NCBI RefSeq assembly: GCF_013409985.1
Contig: NZ_JACCBY010000001.1
Coordinates: forward strand, 1,302,001-1,366,000
Source: Sphingomonas melonis
GTDB lineage: Bacteria > Pseudomonadota > Alphaproteobacteria > Sphingomonadales > Sphingomonadaceae
Direction of reading: 5' to 3'
Length of the DNA: 64,000 nt
Shown here: positions 1-8,782 of the stretch, in pieces
How the letters are laid out: each line of letters begins with the position of its first letter
Position numbering within the stretch: position 1 is the stretch's first letter
Notes under the pieces: generated by a model
Seen by the model: only the letters and a program-made list of their open reading frames with translations
What the model was told of the DNA's origin: nothing
Database searches by the model: none
Made by a program: the position numbers and the translations under genes

Positions 1-2841
1 GCGACCTTCGATACGCCGGCGGCCGACGTGCCGACCTGGACGATGCTGTTCTCGCCGCTGCCCGCGCCCGCGTCGATCGACGACACGACCGGCACCGGCT
101 ATCACGTCACCATCACCGGTTACGGCACCAACGGCACCGGCCTGACCGGCGCCAGCGGCGCGATCGATTACCGTCGCCGCGTCGCGGAGAATTACGTCGG
201 GCTGCTCGGGTCGATCGACGATTTCTACTTCGGCCTGTTCGGCGGCAACGCCGGCCTGCCCGCCAATTTGTACCAGACCGACTTCGACGATCCGACCCGC
301 CGCTATCCCGGCGACTATAATCTGTTCAAGGACGAGGCGCTGCCCCGCGAGGGAACGACGGGACCGGGCGATTCGGGCGGCCCGCTGATCCTTGACCGGA
401 CGTTCAACAAGGCGACCGTTATCGGCGTGCTGTCGGGCAGCTATACGTTCAGCGGCCAGGTCCGCGGCGGCTATGGCACGACCGCTTTCTATCAGCCGCT
501 CTATCTCTATTGGGACTATATCCTCGCCAACAATCCGTATCGCTACGCCAATACGGTCGCCGGTGACGGCAAGTGGAGCGATGCCAGCCATTGGGTCACG
601 GCGCTCGATCCCGCCTATCAGGTGATTGTCAACGGCCAGCTCGCCAACGGCGTGCCGACTGCGCCCGGCCTCGGCATCGCGCCCGATGCGGAGAACAAGT
701 TCGGCCAGGTCTGCGATCAGGAGCCGGCGTTCAACTACGACCAATGCTATGACGTGAAAACCAAGATCACCTATGTCGACGGCCAGCCGGTCGCGACGGC
801 GCAACCGGGCGTGCAGGGCGGCACCGCGAGCAGCGGCAACGATCAGGCGACCGTGCGCAAGATCGATGTGGACGCCGCTGCTGCCACCGCGGCGGCCGGC
901 GAGGCGGCGGCTGCGGCGCTGCCGGCCGCGACGCTCGCCAACGGCCTGCCGGGCGCGACCAACTTCGTGCCCAACAACATCGATCCCGATGCGGCGACGC
1001 GGCGCAGCGCGCGCTATTACGACGTGACGCTGAGCGCGGCGGGCACGACGACGCTCGACACCGCGGTGACCATCGACCGGTTCAGCGTCGCGGGCACCAA
1101 TGCCAAGCTCGCGATCACCTCGGCGGGATCGCTGACCAGCCTGATGGCGGTCAACCAATATACCGGCGCGGTGCAGGTCGACGGCACGCTGTCGACGCGT
1201 GGCGATTATTTCCTGATGAGCGGCCTGCTCACCGGCAGCGGCCGGATCAACACACCGTTCCTCACCAGCGCGACCGGCATCATCGCGCCGGGCACGATGG
1301 GGACGATCGGCACGCTGACCGTCGGCGGCAACCTCATCCTCGCCTCGGGCAGCACCTTGCTCGTCGACGTCGGCCCCAACGGCACGTCGGACCGCGTCGC
1401 AGTGGTGCGCAACGGCACCACCGACGGCATCGCCAGCATCGGCGGCCGTGTCGGCTTCGCCCCGGTCGCCGGGCATCTGATCCGCTACAACGACGTCTAT
1501 ACGATCGTCACCGCGGCGGGCGGCGTCGCCGGCACCTTCCAGTCGCCCGCGGCGCTGTCGGCGATCCTGACGCCGCAGTTCGTCTATTCGGCCAATGCGG
1601 TGCAGGCGCGGATCATCGCCGGCAGCTATGCCAGCGTCGTCGCCGCGACGCCGATCCAGACCGCCTTCGCCGGGCTGCTCGATCGCAACCGCGCGAGCAA
1701 CTACAACGCTTTGTCCGGCCTGTACGGCGTGCTCGATCTGCAGGATGCGGGGACGATCCGCTCCACGCTGGAAGGGCTCGCACCGCGGACCACGCCGCTG
1801 AAATACGGCATGGGCACGGTCGCGACCGAGAATATGTCGCGCTTCTACCGCCAGCATCTCGGTGCGCTCGACGCCAGTGAACCGCTGTCGGGGACGCTGA
1901 CGATGACCGGCCAGCCGCTGCAATTCGCCGCGCTGATGGCGAGCGACCTGCCGATGACGCAGGCGACGGCGAGCGACACGACCTCGACGACGGTACGCGA
2001 GGGCGTGCTGCCCGAAAACGTCAACGTGTTCATCGCCGGCGGCTATGTCGACGGCGACAGCCGCAGCCTGCGTGACGCCAACCCGGCGGGCGGCCGCGAC
2101 GATTTCGACGGCTTCTACGTCGTCAGCGGCATCGAGGCGAAGGTCAGCGACACCGGCGTGCTCGGCTTCGGCTTCGGCTATAGCAAGCTCGACGGCACCA
2201 CCGGCGGCGTCGGCCAGTCGGCGCGCGGCGAGCTGTTCCAGGGCACGCTGTTCGGCAAGCTGCAGGGGCCGAGCGGGCAGGTGCTCGACGCGCAGGTCAG
2301 CGGCGGCGTGTTCCAGGCGTATACGCGGCGTACCGTGGCGATCGCCACGCTCGCCTCGACGCTGCGCAGCCGCGACAATGCGCTGGCGGTGTCGGCGGAG
2401 GTTGGCGTCGCGCAGATGTTCGACCTCGGCGGGGTGCAGGTCGGGCCGCGGATCGCGGCGCGGGTCAACCATATCGGCTTCACGCCGACGGTGGAGACCG
2501 GCGGCGACGGCGCGCTGCGCTTCGACCGGTACAATCTGAACAGCGCACAGGGGCGTGCCGGCGTGCAGGTCGCCGGCGGCGACGTGATCAAGCCGTTCGC
2601 CTCGGCCTATTACGTCCACGACTTCAAGGACCAGCCGGGCGTGTTCACCGCCAATTTCATCGGCGGCACCGCACCGGCGGGCTTCCGCCTGTCGAGCCAG
2701 GATCAGGATTGGGCCGAACTGGCGGCCGGCCTGTCCTATGCCACCGAGCGGGTCGAGCTGTCGGTCAGCGCCGACACGACGGTCGCGCGCAAGGACGTGC
2801 GCAACCAGGCCTATCGCGGCGCGATCAAGTTCAAGTTCTGA
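1..2841 (+). CDS. Autotransporter serine protease, 5' truncated by the window edge
   Basis: The frame is open from base 1, so the start, signal peptide and probably the catalytic His and Asp lie upstream of the window. The visible N-terminal part carries the trypsin-fold motif GDSGGPL with its serine codon at base 373. A long beta-helix-like passenger rich in Gly, Ser, Thr and Asn follows. The last 280 or so residues look like an autotransporter beta-barrel and end in alternating residues with a terminal Phe, as expected for BAM-dependent insertion. The likely role is a self-secreted surface protease of the S1/S6 type. Its substrate cannot be predicted. A GTG at base 28 could be mistaken for the start, but it falls inside the protease domain. 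Confidence 0.88.
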   Translation, partial: ATFDTPAADVPTWTMLFSPLPAPASIDDTTGTGYHVTITGYGTNGTGLTGASGAIDYRRRVAENYVGLLGSIDDFYFGLFGGNAGLPANLYQTDFDDPTRRYPGDYNLFKDEALPREGTTGPGDSGGPLILDRTFNKATVIGVLSGSYTFSGQVRGGYGTTAFYQPLYLYWDYILANNPYRYANTVAGDGKWSDASHWVTALDPAYQVIVNGQLANGVPTAPGLGIAPDAENKFGQVCDQEPAFNYDQCYDVKTKITYVDGQPVATAQPGVQGGTASSGNDQATVRKIDVDAAAATAAAGEAAAAALPAATLANGLPGATNFVPNNIDPDAATRRSARYYDVTLSAAGTTTLDTAVTIDRFSVAGTNAKLAITSAGSLTSLMAVNQYTGAVQVDGTLSTRGDYFLMSGLLTGSGRINTPFLTSATGIIAPGTMGTIGTLTVGGNLILASGSTLLVDVGPNGTSDRVAVVRNGTTDGIASIGGRVGFAPVAGHLIRYNDVYTIVTAAGGVAGTFQSPAALSAILTPQFVYSANAVQARIIAGSYASVVAATPIQTAFAGLLDRNRASNYNALSGLYGVLDLQDAGTIRSTLEGLAPRTTPLKYGMGTVATENMSRFYRQHLGALDASEPLSGTLTMTGQPLQFAALMASDLPMTQATASDTTSTTVREGVLPENVNVFIAGGYVDGDSRSLRDANPAGGRDDFDGFYVVSGIEAKVSDTGVLGFGFGYSKLDGTTGGVGQSARGELFQGTLFGKLQGPSGQVLDAQVSGGVFQAYTRRTVAIATLASTLRSRDNALAVSAEVGVAQMFDLGGVQVGPRIAARVNHIGFTPTVETGGDGALRFDRYNLNSAQGRAGVQVAGGDVIKPFASAYYVHDFKDQPGVFTANFIGGTAPAGFRLSSQDQDWAELAAGLSYATERVELSVSADTTVARKDVRNQAYRGAIKFKF

Positions 2842-2862
2842 TCTGTCGTTGAAGCAGGGCCG

Positions 2863-2901
2863 GGGCCGCTCTCCCGCAGGGGAGGGCGGCCCTTGTCGTT
2901 T
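2863..2901 (+). terminator. Probable intrinsic terminator of the autotransporter gene
   Basis: A 13-bp stem (2863-2875 with 2880-2892, one T-G wobble) closes a 4-nt loop and begins 21 bases after the stop codon. The following T tract, TTGTCGTTT, is interrupted, so termination may be partial. Confidence 0.6.
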
Positions 2902-2925
2902 GCCCCATTCGTCATCTCCACAATT

Positions 2926-3029
2926 CGTCATCCCGGCGAAAGCCGGGACCCATGGTCGCGGTGAACGCGCGTAGCCGCGCATCATCGGCCGCGGCGCATC
3001 CATGGGTTCCGACTTTCGCCGGGATGACG
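2926..3029. repeat. Intergenic palindromic repeat, family B
   Basis: Inverted arms at about 2926-2955 and 2999-3029 each carry the core CGTCATCCCGGCGAAAGCCGG or a close variant and flank a roughly 43-nt centre. Related copies lie at 5860-5953, 25745-25848 and, more diverged, 28424-28523. Two arms read as REP-like half-elements facing each other. Confidence 0.8.
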
Positions 3030-3131
3030 ATTGGGATGGAGGCGCATGTCGTATCGGGCGATACTTTTCCGTCGCAACCCGGTCCGCCAGCCGATACACC
3101 GGCAGGCCAACGACATAGAGGATGCGCCCGG

Positions 3132-4133
3132 ATGAAACTCGCCAGTCTCAAGAAGGGCCGTGACGGCCGGCTCGTCGTCGTCTCGACCGATCTCGCCTGG
3201 TGCGCCGATGCGACGCATATCGCGCCGACGCTGCAGGCGGCGCTCGACGACTGGGACCGGTTGCTGCCGGACCTCCGGAATCTTGCCACCGACCTCGACC
3301 ACGAGGTGATCCCGCGCGCGCGCTTCCACGAACATGACGCCGCCTCGCCGTTGCCGCGGGCGTATCAATGGGCGGACGGCTCGGCCTATGTGAACCATGT
3401 CGCACTCGTCCGGCAGGCGCGCGGCGCCGAAATGCCCGAGACCTTCTGGCACGATCCGCTGATGTATCAGGGCGGCTCGGACGGCTTCCTCGGCCCGCGC
3501 GACCCGATCCCGCTTGCCGACGAGGCGTGGGGCTGCGACCTCGAGGCGGAGGTGGTCGTCGTCACCGGCGACGTGCCGCTCGGTGCGAGTCGCGAGGAGG
3601 CGCTTGCCGGCATCCGGCTGGTCGGGCTGACCAACGACGTCAGCCTGCGCAACCTCATCCCCGGCGAACTCGCCAAGGGCTTCGGCTTCTTCCAGTCCAA
3701 GCCGGCGAGCGCCTTCTCGCCGGTGTTCGTCACGCCGGAGGCGCTCGGCGACTGGTGGCGGGACGGCAAGCTGCACCGCAAGCTGCATGTCGATCTCAAC
3801 GGCCAGCCGTTCGGCCGCGCCGAGGCGGGTGAGGACATGACCTTCGACTTCGGTACGCTGGTCGCGCATGCCGCCAAGACGCGCCGGCTGGGGGCGGGGA
3901 CGATCGTCGGTTCGGGTACGGTGTCGAACCGCGGCCCCGACGGCGGTCCGGGGCAGACGATCGCGGCGGGCGGCGTCGGCTATTCCTGCCTCGCCGAACT
4001 GCGCACGGTCGAGACGATCGCCACCGGCAAGGCGACGACGCCGTTCCTGCACAAGGGCGATACGGTGCGCATCTGGGCCGAGGACGACCGCCACCACCCG
4101 ATCTTCGGCGTGATCGAACAGACGGTGGAGTGA
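3132..4133 (+). CDS. Fumarylacetoacetate hydrolase-family protein
   Basis: This 333-residue protein has the FAH C-terminal fold. Acidic metal-site residues are visible in the stretch DLEAEVVVVTGDV and a conserved glycine-rich segment is seen at GAGTIVGSGTVSNRG. The family cleaves or hydrates beta-diketo and oxo acids using Mg2+ or Ca2+. Here the substrate is probably an aromatic-degradation product such as fumarylacetoacetate, but that is family inference. The ATG at 3132 is chosen because the in-frame extension upstream to 2952 would run through the palindromic repeat. No homogentisate or tyrosine pathway partner lies next to it, and it seems monocistronic. Confidence 0.85.
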   Translation: MKLASLKKGRDGRLVVVSTDLAWCADATHIAPTLQAALDDWDRLLPDLRNLATDLDHEVIPRARFHEHDAASPLPRAYQWADGSAYVNHVALVRQARGAEMPETFWHDPLMYQGGSDGFLGPRDPIPLADEAWGCDLEAEVVVVTGDVPLGASREEALAGIRLVGLTNDVSLRNLIPGELAKGFGFFQSKPASAFSPVFVTPEALGDWWRDGKLHRKLHVDLNGQPFGRAEAGEDMTFDFGTLVAHAAKTRRLGAGTIVGSGTVSNRGPDGGPGQTIAAGGVGYSCLAELRTVETIATGKATTPFLHKGDTVRIWAEDDRHHPIFGVIEQTVE

Positions 4134-4214
4134 CGGCTGGTTCTCTGCCCGTAAGGGGGAGGGGTGTCGCCTATGGCTGGAGTGAGGAGGTTCGATCGGC
4201 GTCCTCTTCGCGTC

Positions 4215-4321
4215 CGTCACCCCGGACTTGTTCCGGGGTCCACCGGGCCGCGGGGGAACGCTGTGTTCTCAAGCCATTCTCCTCGCCGCGGGGTGGACCC
4301 CGGAACAAGTCCGGGGTGACG
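4215..4321. repeat. Intergenic palindromic repeat, family A
   Basis: The inverted arms read GTCACCCCGGACTTGTTCCG and its complement and are separated by about 50 nt. The upstream flank from about 4143 holds a half copy of family C and a short accessory motif ending in TTCGATCGG. The same order recurs at 31334-31513, so this is a mosaic. Other family A copies are at 19075, 29745, 31407, 42223, 50947 and 51216. Confidence 0.85.
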
Positions 4322-4532
4322 GGGGAGTTTGGCAAGCGTGGGGGCAAAAAGGATGCTCATGGCCAATCCCTCTGGCGCTGAGGGATCTCACCGCGCTGCT
4401 GGCGCAGCATGGCGCTCGTTCGATGCATCCGAATGGCTCGATCCACCGAAAAGCCGCTTGAAATTTAATTACAGGCGCGCAACACGATCCAACAACAGCG
4501 CCGGCGACCCTCGTCGGACGTGAAGGAGAGAG
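4322..4532. other. Leader region of the bkd operon
   Basis: No gene is seen in this 211-nt stretch. It holds an unusually AT-rich patch, TTGAAATTTAATTA, at 4458-4471, about 60 nt before the E1 alpha start, and a strong Shine-Dalgarno AAGGAG at 4523-4528. The AT-rich patch is the best place for a promoter or regulator site, for example Lrp or BkdR type, but no clear -35/-10 pair could be assigned. Confidence 0.4.
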
Positions 4533-5843
4533 ATGGTGGCCAGCGAGCATCCTCGCGCCGATGGGCAGCCGCCCCGGAACCTGCCCGGGCTGACGCTGCA
4601 CGTGCCCGAGCCCAAGTTCCGGCCCGGCGATGCGGTCGACTTCGTCGGCGTCGACGTGCCGCCCGCCGGCGCCGCGCGACGCCCTGACACCGCGGCCTCG
4701 GCGCACGACTTCACCGACCTCGCCTATACGATGGTCCGCGTCCTCGATGAGGACGGCCGCGCGGTCGGCCCGTGGGACCCGAAGCTGTCGCCGGACATGC
4801 TCCGCCGGATGCTGCGCAACATGGCGCTGCTGCGCGCCTTCGACGAGCGGATGTTCCGCGCGCAGCGGCAGGGCAAGACCAGCTTCTACATGAAGGCGAC
4901 CGGCGAGGAGGCGGTGGCGATCGCCGCCGCGCAGGCGCTCGACTTCGAGGACATGTGCTTTCCGTCGTATCGCCAGCAGGGGCTGCTCATCGCGCGCGGC
5001 TATCCGCTGGTCGAGATGATGAACCAGATCTACTCGAACCGCGGAGACAAGCTCCAGGGCAAGCAGCTGCCGATCATGTATTCGGCGCGCGACCACGGCT
5101 TCTTCTCGATCTCGGGCAATCTCACCACGCAATATCCGCAGGCGGTCGGCTGGGCGATGGCCTCGGCCGCCAAGGGCGACACGCGCATCGCCGCCGCCTG
5201 GTGCGGCGAGGGATCGACGGCGGAGGGCGACTTCCATTCCGCCTGCACCTTCGCCGCGGTCTATCGTGCGCCGGTGATCTTCAACGTCGTCAACAACCAG
5301 TGGGCGATCAGCAGCTTCTCGGGGTTCGCCGGGGCGGAGGCGACGACCTTCGCCGCGCGTGCGATCGGGTACGGCATCGCCGGGCTGCGCGTCGACGGCA
5401 ATGACGCGCTGGCGGTCTATGCCGCGACGCTCTGGGCGGCGGAGCGCGCGCGCACCAATGCCGGGCCGACGCTGATCGAGCATTTCACCTATCGCGCCGA
5501 GGGCCATTCGACCTCCGACGATCCGACGCAATATCGCAGCGCGGGCGAACCCACCGCCTGGCCGCTCGGCGATCCCATCGCGCGACTGAAGCAGCATCTG
5601 ATCGTGATCGGCGAATGGGACGAGGCGCGCCACGCCGCGCAGGACCGCGAACTCGCCGAATATGTCCGCGCCGAGCAGAAGGAGGCCGAGAAGAACGGTA
5701 TCCTCGGCCATGGCCTGCACCAGCCGCTCGATACGCTCTTCGACGGCGTGTTCGAGGAAATGCCGTGGCATTTGCGCGAACAGCAGGCGCAGATGATGGC
5801 GGAAGAAGAGGCGAGCGGCCGGCCATGGGCGCGCAAGTCGTGA
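4533..5843 (+). CDS. bkdA1: Branched-chain 2-oxoacid dehydrogenase E1 subunit alpha
   Basis: This 436-residue, thiamine-diphosphate-dependent subunit decarboxylates the 2-oxoacids derived from Val, Leu and Ile. The TPP/Mg site is seen at residues 225-234 (GEGSTAEGDF) and 254-260 (NNQWAIS). The N-terminal extension of about 60 residues before the catalytic core is typical of bacterial BCKDH E1 alpha rather than pyruvate dehydrogenase. The start is fixed by AAGGAG 4 nt upstream of the ATG. E1 beta follows after a palindromic repeat, and E2 follows that by one base. No E3 (lpd) gene is adjacent, so E3 is presumably shared with other complexes. Confidence 0.93.
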   Translation: MVASEHPRADGQPPRNLPGLTLHVPEPKFRPGDAVDFVGVDVPPAGAARRPDTAASAHDFTDLAYTMVRVLDEDGRAVGPWDPKLSPDMLRRMLRNMALLRAFDERMFRAQRQGKTSFYMKATGEEAVAIAAAQALDFEDMCFPSYRQQGLLIARGYPLVEMMNQIYSNRGDKLQGKQLPIMYSARDHGFFSISGNLTTQYPQAVGWAMASAAKGDTRIAAAWCGEGSTAEGDFHSACTFAAVYRAPVIFNVVNNQWAISSFSGFAGAEATTFAARAIGYGIAGLRVDGNDALAVYAATLWAAERARTNAGPTLIEHFTYRAEGHSTSDDPTQYRSAGEPTAWPLGDPIARLKQHLIVIGEWDEARHAAQDRELAEYVRAEQKEAEKNGILGHGLHQPLDTLFDGVFEEMPWHLREQQAQMMAEEEASGRPWARKS

Positions 5844-5859
5844 GTCCGCCCCGCCGATC

Positions 5860-5953
5860 CGTCATCCCCGCGCGGGCGGGCCTCCATGGCCGCGACCTCT
5901 GCGGCTCTCACTTCCACCTGCGCGTCTGGATCCCCGCCTCCGCGGGGATGACG
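5860..5953. repeat. Palindromic repeat between E1 alpha and E1 beta, family B variant
   Basis: Arms beginning CGTCATCCCCGCG and ending CGCGGGGATGACG bracket about 65 nt and fill nearly all of the 121-nt gap inside the bkd operon. The right arm runs into GGAGGG, which is the only Shine-Dalgarno-like sequence for the E1 beta ATG at 5965. Confidence 0.8.
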
Positions 5954-5964
5954 GAGGGCTTTGT

Positions 5965-7035
5965 ATGACCGACACCGCGATCCAGGGCGAACCCGTCGCC
6001 GACACCGCCGACACCGGCACCGCCCGCATGAACATGATCCAGGCGATCAATTCCGCGCTCGACATCTGCATGGCGCGCGATCCCGACGTGCTGGTGATGG
6101 GCGAGGACGTCGGTTATTTCGGCGGCGTCTTCCGCGCCACCGCCGGCCTGCAGGCGAAATACGGCAAGACCCGCGTGTTCGACACGCCGATCACCGAGAC
6201 CGGCATCATCGGCGTCGCGATCGGCATGGGCGCCTATGGCCTGCGCCCGGTCCCCGAAATCCAGTTTGCCGATTACATCTATCCCGCGCTCGACCAGCTC
6301 GTCTCCGAGGCGGCGCGGCTGCGCTATCGCTCGGCGGGTGAGTTCATCAGCCCGATGACCGTGCGCTCGCCGTTCGGCGGCGGCATCTTCGGCGGCCAGA
6401 CGCATTCGCAGTCGCCCGAGGGCATCTTCACCCACGTGTCCGGCATCAAGACGGTGATCCCGGCAACGCCCTATGACGCCAAGGGCCTGCTGATCTCGGC
6501 GATCGAGGACAATGACCCCGTCCTCTTCTTCGAGCCCAAGCGCATCTACAACGGCCCATTCAACGGCTATTGGGACAAGCCGTCGGAAAACTGGTCGAAG
6601 CATCCCGCCGGCGAGGTGCCGACCGGCTATTACAAAGTGCCGCTCGGCAAGGCGGCGGTGGTGCGCGAGGGCGAGGCGCTGACCATCCTGTGCTACGGCA
6701 CGATGGTCCATGTCTGCGCCGCGGTGATCGCGGAGCACGATATCGATGCCGAGATCGTCGATCTGCGCACGCTGGTGCCGCTCGACATCGAGACGATCGA
6801 GGAGTCGGTGAAGAAGACCGGCCGCTGCATGATCGTCCATGAGGCGACGCGGACCAGCGGTTTCGGCGCCGAACTGTCGGCGCTGGTGCAGGAGCGCTGC
6901 TTCTACCATCTCGAAGCGCCTATCGAGCGCGTCACCGGCTATGACACGCCGTATCCGCACAGCCTCGAATGGGCGTATTTCCCGGGGCCGGTGCGCATCG
7001 GCCAGGCCCTCAAGAAGATCATGAAGGACGCATAG
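5965..7035 (+). CDS. bkdA2: Branched-chain 2-oxoacid dehydrogenase E1 subunit beta
   Basis: This 356-residue beta subunit forms the alpha2-beta2 E1 with the upstream gene product. The transketolase-type pyrimidine-binding domain is N-terminal (MGEDVGYFGG, then TPITETGIIGVAIGMGA) and the transketolase C-terminal domain follows (VDLRTLVPLD). The N-terminal 20 residues are a Thr/Ala/Asp-rich extension. The ribosome binding site GGAGGG at 5953-5958 is partly made by the end of the palindromic repeat. The gene is followed by E2 after a single base, so the three genes form one operon despite the repeat. Confidence 0.93.
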   Translation: MTDTAIQGEPVADTADTGTARMNMIQAINSALDICMARDPDVLVMGEDVGYFGGVFRATAGLQAKYGKTRVFDTPITETGIIGVAIGMGAYGLRPVPEIQFADYIYPALDQLVSEAARLRYRSAGEFISPMTVRSPFGGGIFGGQTHSQSPEGIFTHVSGIKTVIPATPYDAKGLLISAIEDNDPVLFFEPKRIYNGPFNGYWDKPSENWSKHPAGEVPTGYYKVPLGKAAVVREGEALTILCYGTMVHVCAAVIAEHDIDAEIVDLRTLVPLDIETIEESVKKTGRCMIVHEATRTSGFGAELSALVQERCFYHLEAPIERVTGYDTPYPHSLEWAYFPGPVRIGQALKKIMKDA

Positions 7036-7036
7036 G

Positions 7037-8386
7037 ATGGCCCGCTTCACCTTCAAGCTGCCGGACATCGGCGAGGGCATCGCCGAGGCCGAGATCGTCG
7101 CCTGGCATGTCGCGGTCGGCGACCGGGTCGAGGAAGACCAGAATATCGCCGACATGATGACCGACAAGGCGACCGTCGAGATGGAATCGCCGGTGTCGGG
7201 CGTCGTCGTCGAACTGGCGGGCGAGGTCGGCGATCAGGTCGCGATCGGCGCCGCGCTGGTGGTGATCGAGACCGAGGATGCGGGTGAGGGCGAGGGCGCG
7301 GGCGAGGTGATCGCGGCGCCGCCGTCGGCCGAGCAGGCCGAGGTCGCCGAGCAATATGAGGCGGAGAATCCGGGGGTGGAGGACATCGCCACCGCTCCCC
7401 TCCCGCTTGCGGGAGGGGCTGGGGGTGGGCCCGAGTCGGAGCCTGCACCCGATCCTGATCGAACCCCCGCTGCGGCTCCGCCGGGCCCACCCCCGGCCCC
7501 TCCCGCAAGCGGGAGGGGAGAGCATGTCCTCGCATCGCCCGCGGTGCGTGCGCGTGCGCGCGATCTCGGTATCGACCTCGCGCAGGTGAAGACCGACGCC
7601 GATCGCGTCCGGCATGCCGATCTCGACACCTTCCTGCGCTACAACGCCGGCCAGGGCTATCAATCCCCCGGCGCATCGCGCGCCCGTGCCGACGAGCAGG
7701 TCCGCGTCATCGGTATGCGCCGCCGCATCGCCGAGAATATGGCGGCGTCGAAGCGCAATATCCCGCACTTCACCTATGTCGACGAGATCGACGTCACCGC
7801 GCTGGAGGCGATGCGCGCCGACCTCAACGACCATCGCGGCGCGCGGCCCAAGCTGACGTTGTTGCCGCTGCTGATCGTCGCGATCTGCCGCACGCTGCCG
7901 CACTTCCCGATGCTCAACGCGCGCTATGACGACGAGGCGGGCGTGGTGACGCGCTCGGGCCGTGTCCATCTCGGCATGGCGGCGCAGACCGACGCCGGCC
8001 TTACCGTGCCGGTGATCCGCGACGCGCAGGACCGCAACGTCTGGCAGCTCGCCACCGAGATCGCCCGCCTCGCCGAGGCGGCGCGCGCCAACAAGCTGAA
8101 GCCCGAGGAGCTGGGCAACGGCACGATCACCGTCACCTCGCTGGGGCCGCTCGGCGGCATCGCGACGACGCCGGTGATCAACCGGCCGGAAGTGGCGATC
8201 ATCGGCCCCAACAAGATCGTCGAACGCCCGGTGTTCACGGGGCGCGGCGACGAGATTCGCCGCGCCAAGCTGATGAACCTGTCGATCAGCTGCGACCATC
8301 GCGTCGTCGACGGCTGGGATGCGGCGAGCTACGTCCAGGCGCTCAAGACGCAGCTCGAAACGCCGGTGTTATTGTTCGCCGACTGA
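7037..8386 (+). CDS. bkdB: Branched-chain 2-oxoacid dehydrogenase E2 (lipoamide acyltransferase)
   Basis: This 449-residue core subunit transfers the acyl group from E1 to CoA. Residues 1-80 form one lipoyl domain with lipoyl Lys44 (TDKATVEM). Residues 165-200 form the peripheral subunit-binding domain. The C-terminal acyltransferase domain ends in SCDHRVVDGW with catalytic His421 and Asp425. The linker between the lipoyl and binding domains contains an in-frame palindromic repeat (7394-7523), which encodes about 43 Pro/Ala/Gly-rich residues. The 3' end overlaps the convergent gene at 8369 by 18 bp. Confidence 0.93.
   Translation: MARFTFKLPDIGEGIAEAEIVAWHVAVGDRVEEDQNIADMMTDKATVEMESPVSGVVVELAGEVGDQVAIGAALVVIETEDAGEGEGAGEVIAAPPSAEQAEVAEQYEAENPGVEDIATAPLPLAGGAGGGPESEPAPDPDRTPAAAPPGPPPAPPASGRGEHVLASPAVRARARDLGIDLAQVKTDADRVRHADLDTFLRYNAGQGYQSPGASRARADEQVRVIGMRRRIAENMAASKRNIPHFTYVDEIDVTALEAMRADLNDHRGARPKLTLLPLLIVAICRTLPHFPMLNARYDDEAGVVTRSGRVHLGMAAQTDAGLTVPVIRDAQDRNVWQLATEIARLAEAARANKLKPEELGNGTITVTSLGPLGGIATTPVINRPEVAIIGPNKIVERPVFTGRGDEIRRAKLMNLSISCDHRVVDGWDAASYVQALKTQLETPVLLFAD
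7394..7523. repeat. Palindromic repeat (family C) inserted in frame within the E2 gene
   Basis: Inverted arms built around CCCTCCCGCTTGCGGGAGGG occur at both ends (about 7394-7430 and 7487-7523), with further pairing of GGGGGTGGGCCC against GGGCCCACCCCC. Its length keeps the E2 frame open and it is translated as a flexible linker. Family C also occurs between genes at 38218-38363 and 41126-41256. Confidence 0.85.
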
Positions 8387-8782
8387 CCGGCTGGCAAGGC
8401 GGGGACCGGCGGCGTGCCGCGTCTCCGCCCGCGCCAGCCGTTCCTCCACCCGGCGCAGCATCGCGCAGAAACTCTCCCGCTCTTCAGGGGTGAGCGCGGC
8501 ACCGCGCTGGACATAGCGGTCGACGCCGTTCCATACCCGCTCCAGATCCTGGCGCATGAACGCCGCGGGTCCCGGCGCGATCAGGCCGGCACGCTGGCGT
8601 TGGTCGAGTCGCTGACTGGCCACGGTCAGCCGCCGGGCGAAATAGGCCTGCTGCTCCAGCGCCCGGGTCGTCACTAGGCGGCGATGCGTTGCATAAGAGG
8701 GAATCGACGTCGCCGACGGGATCGGCATGCCGGCCGCCGCAACGGCGCCGGATAGCGCGAGGACGAAGATCTTATGGGGCAT
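8369..8782 (-). CDS. Hypothetical exported protein
   Basis: This 137-residue protein was not matched to a named family. Residues 1-24 form a signal peptide (MPHKIFVLALSGAVAAAG, then a probable cleavage near PSA). The mature part is helical and charged, with Arg-rich segments such as RRLTVASQRLDQRQR and RRVEERLARAE, which suggests a small periplasmic coiled protein. The start codon overlaps that of the divergent cytochrome gene: this ATG occupies 8780-8782 and the other starts at 8774. The 3' end overlaps the E2 gene. Confidence 0.7.
   Translation of the reverse strand: MPHKIFVLALSGAVAAAGMPIPSATSIPSYATHRRLVTTRALEQQAYFARRLTVASQRLDQRQRAGLIAPGPAAFMRQDLERVWNGVDRYVQRGAALTPEERESFCAMLRRVEERLARAETRHAAGPRLASRSVGEQ

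Noticed and set aside
2926..3029. Palindromic repeats as CRISPR or integron attC sites
   Set aside because: There are no regularly spaced short direct repeats with unique spacers, no cas or integrase gene, and the elements are dispersed singly between housekeeping genes.
4269..5771. A 500-codon minus-strand frame opposite E1 alpha
   Set aside because: It is a shadow of bkdA1 that continues through a family A repeat, with no recognisable domain.
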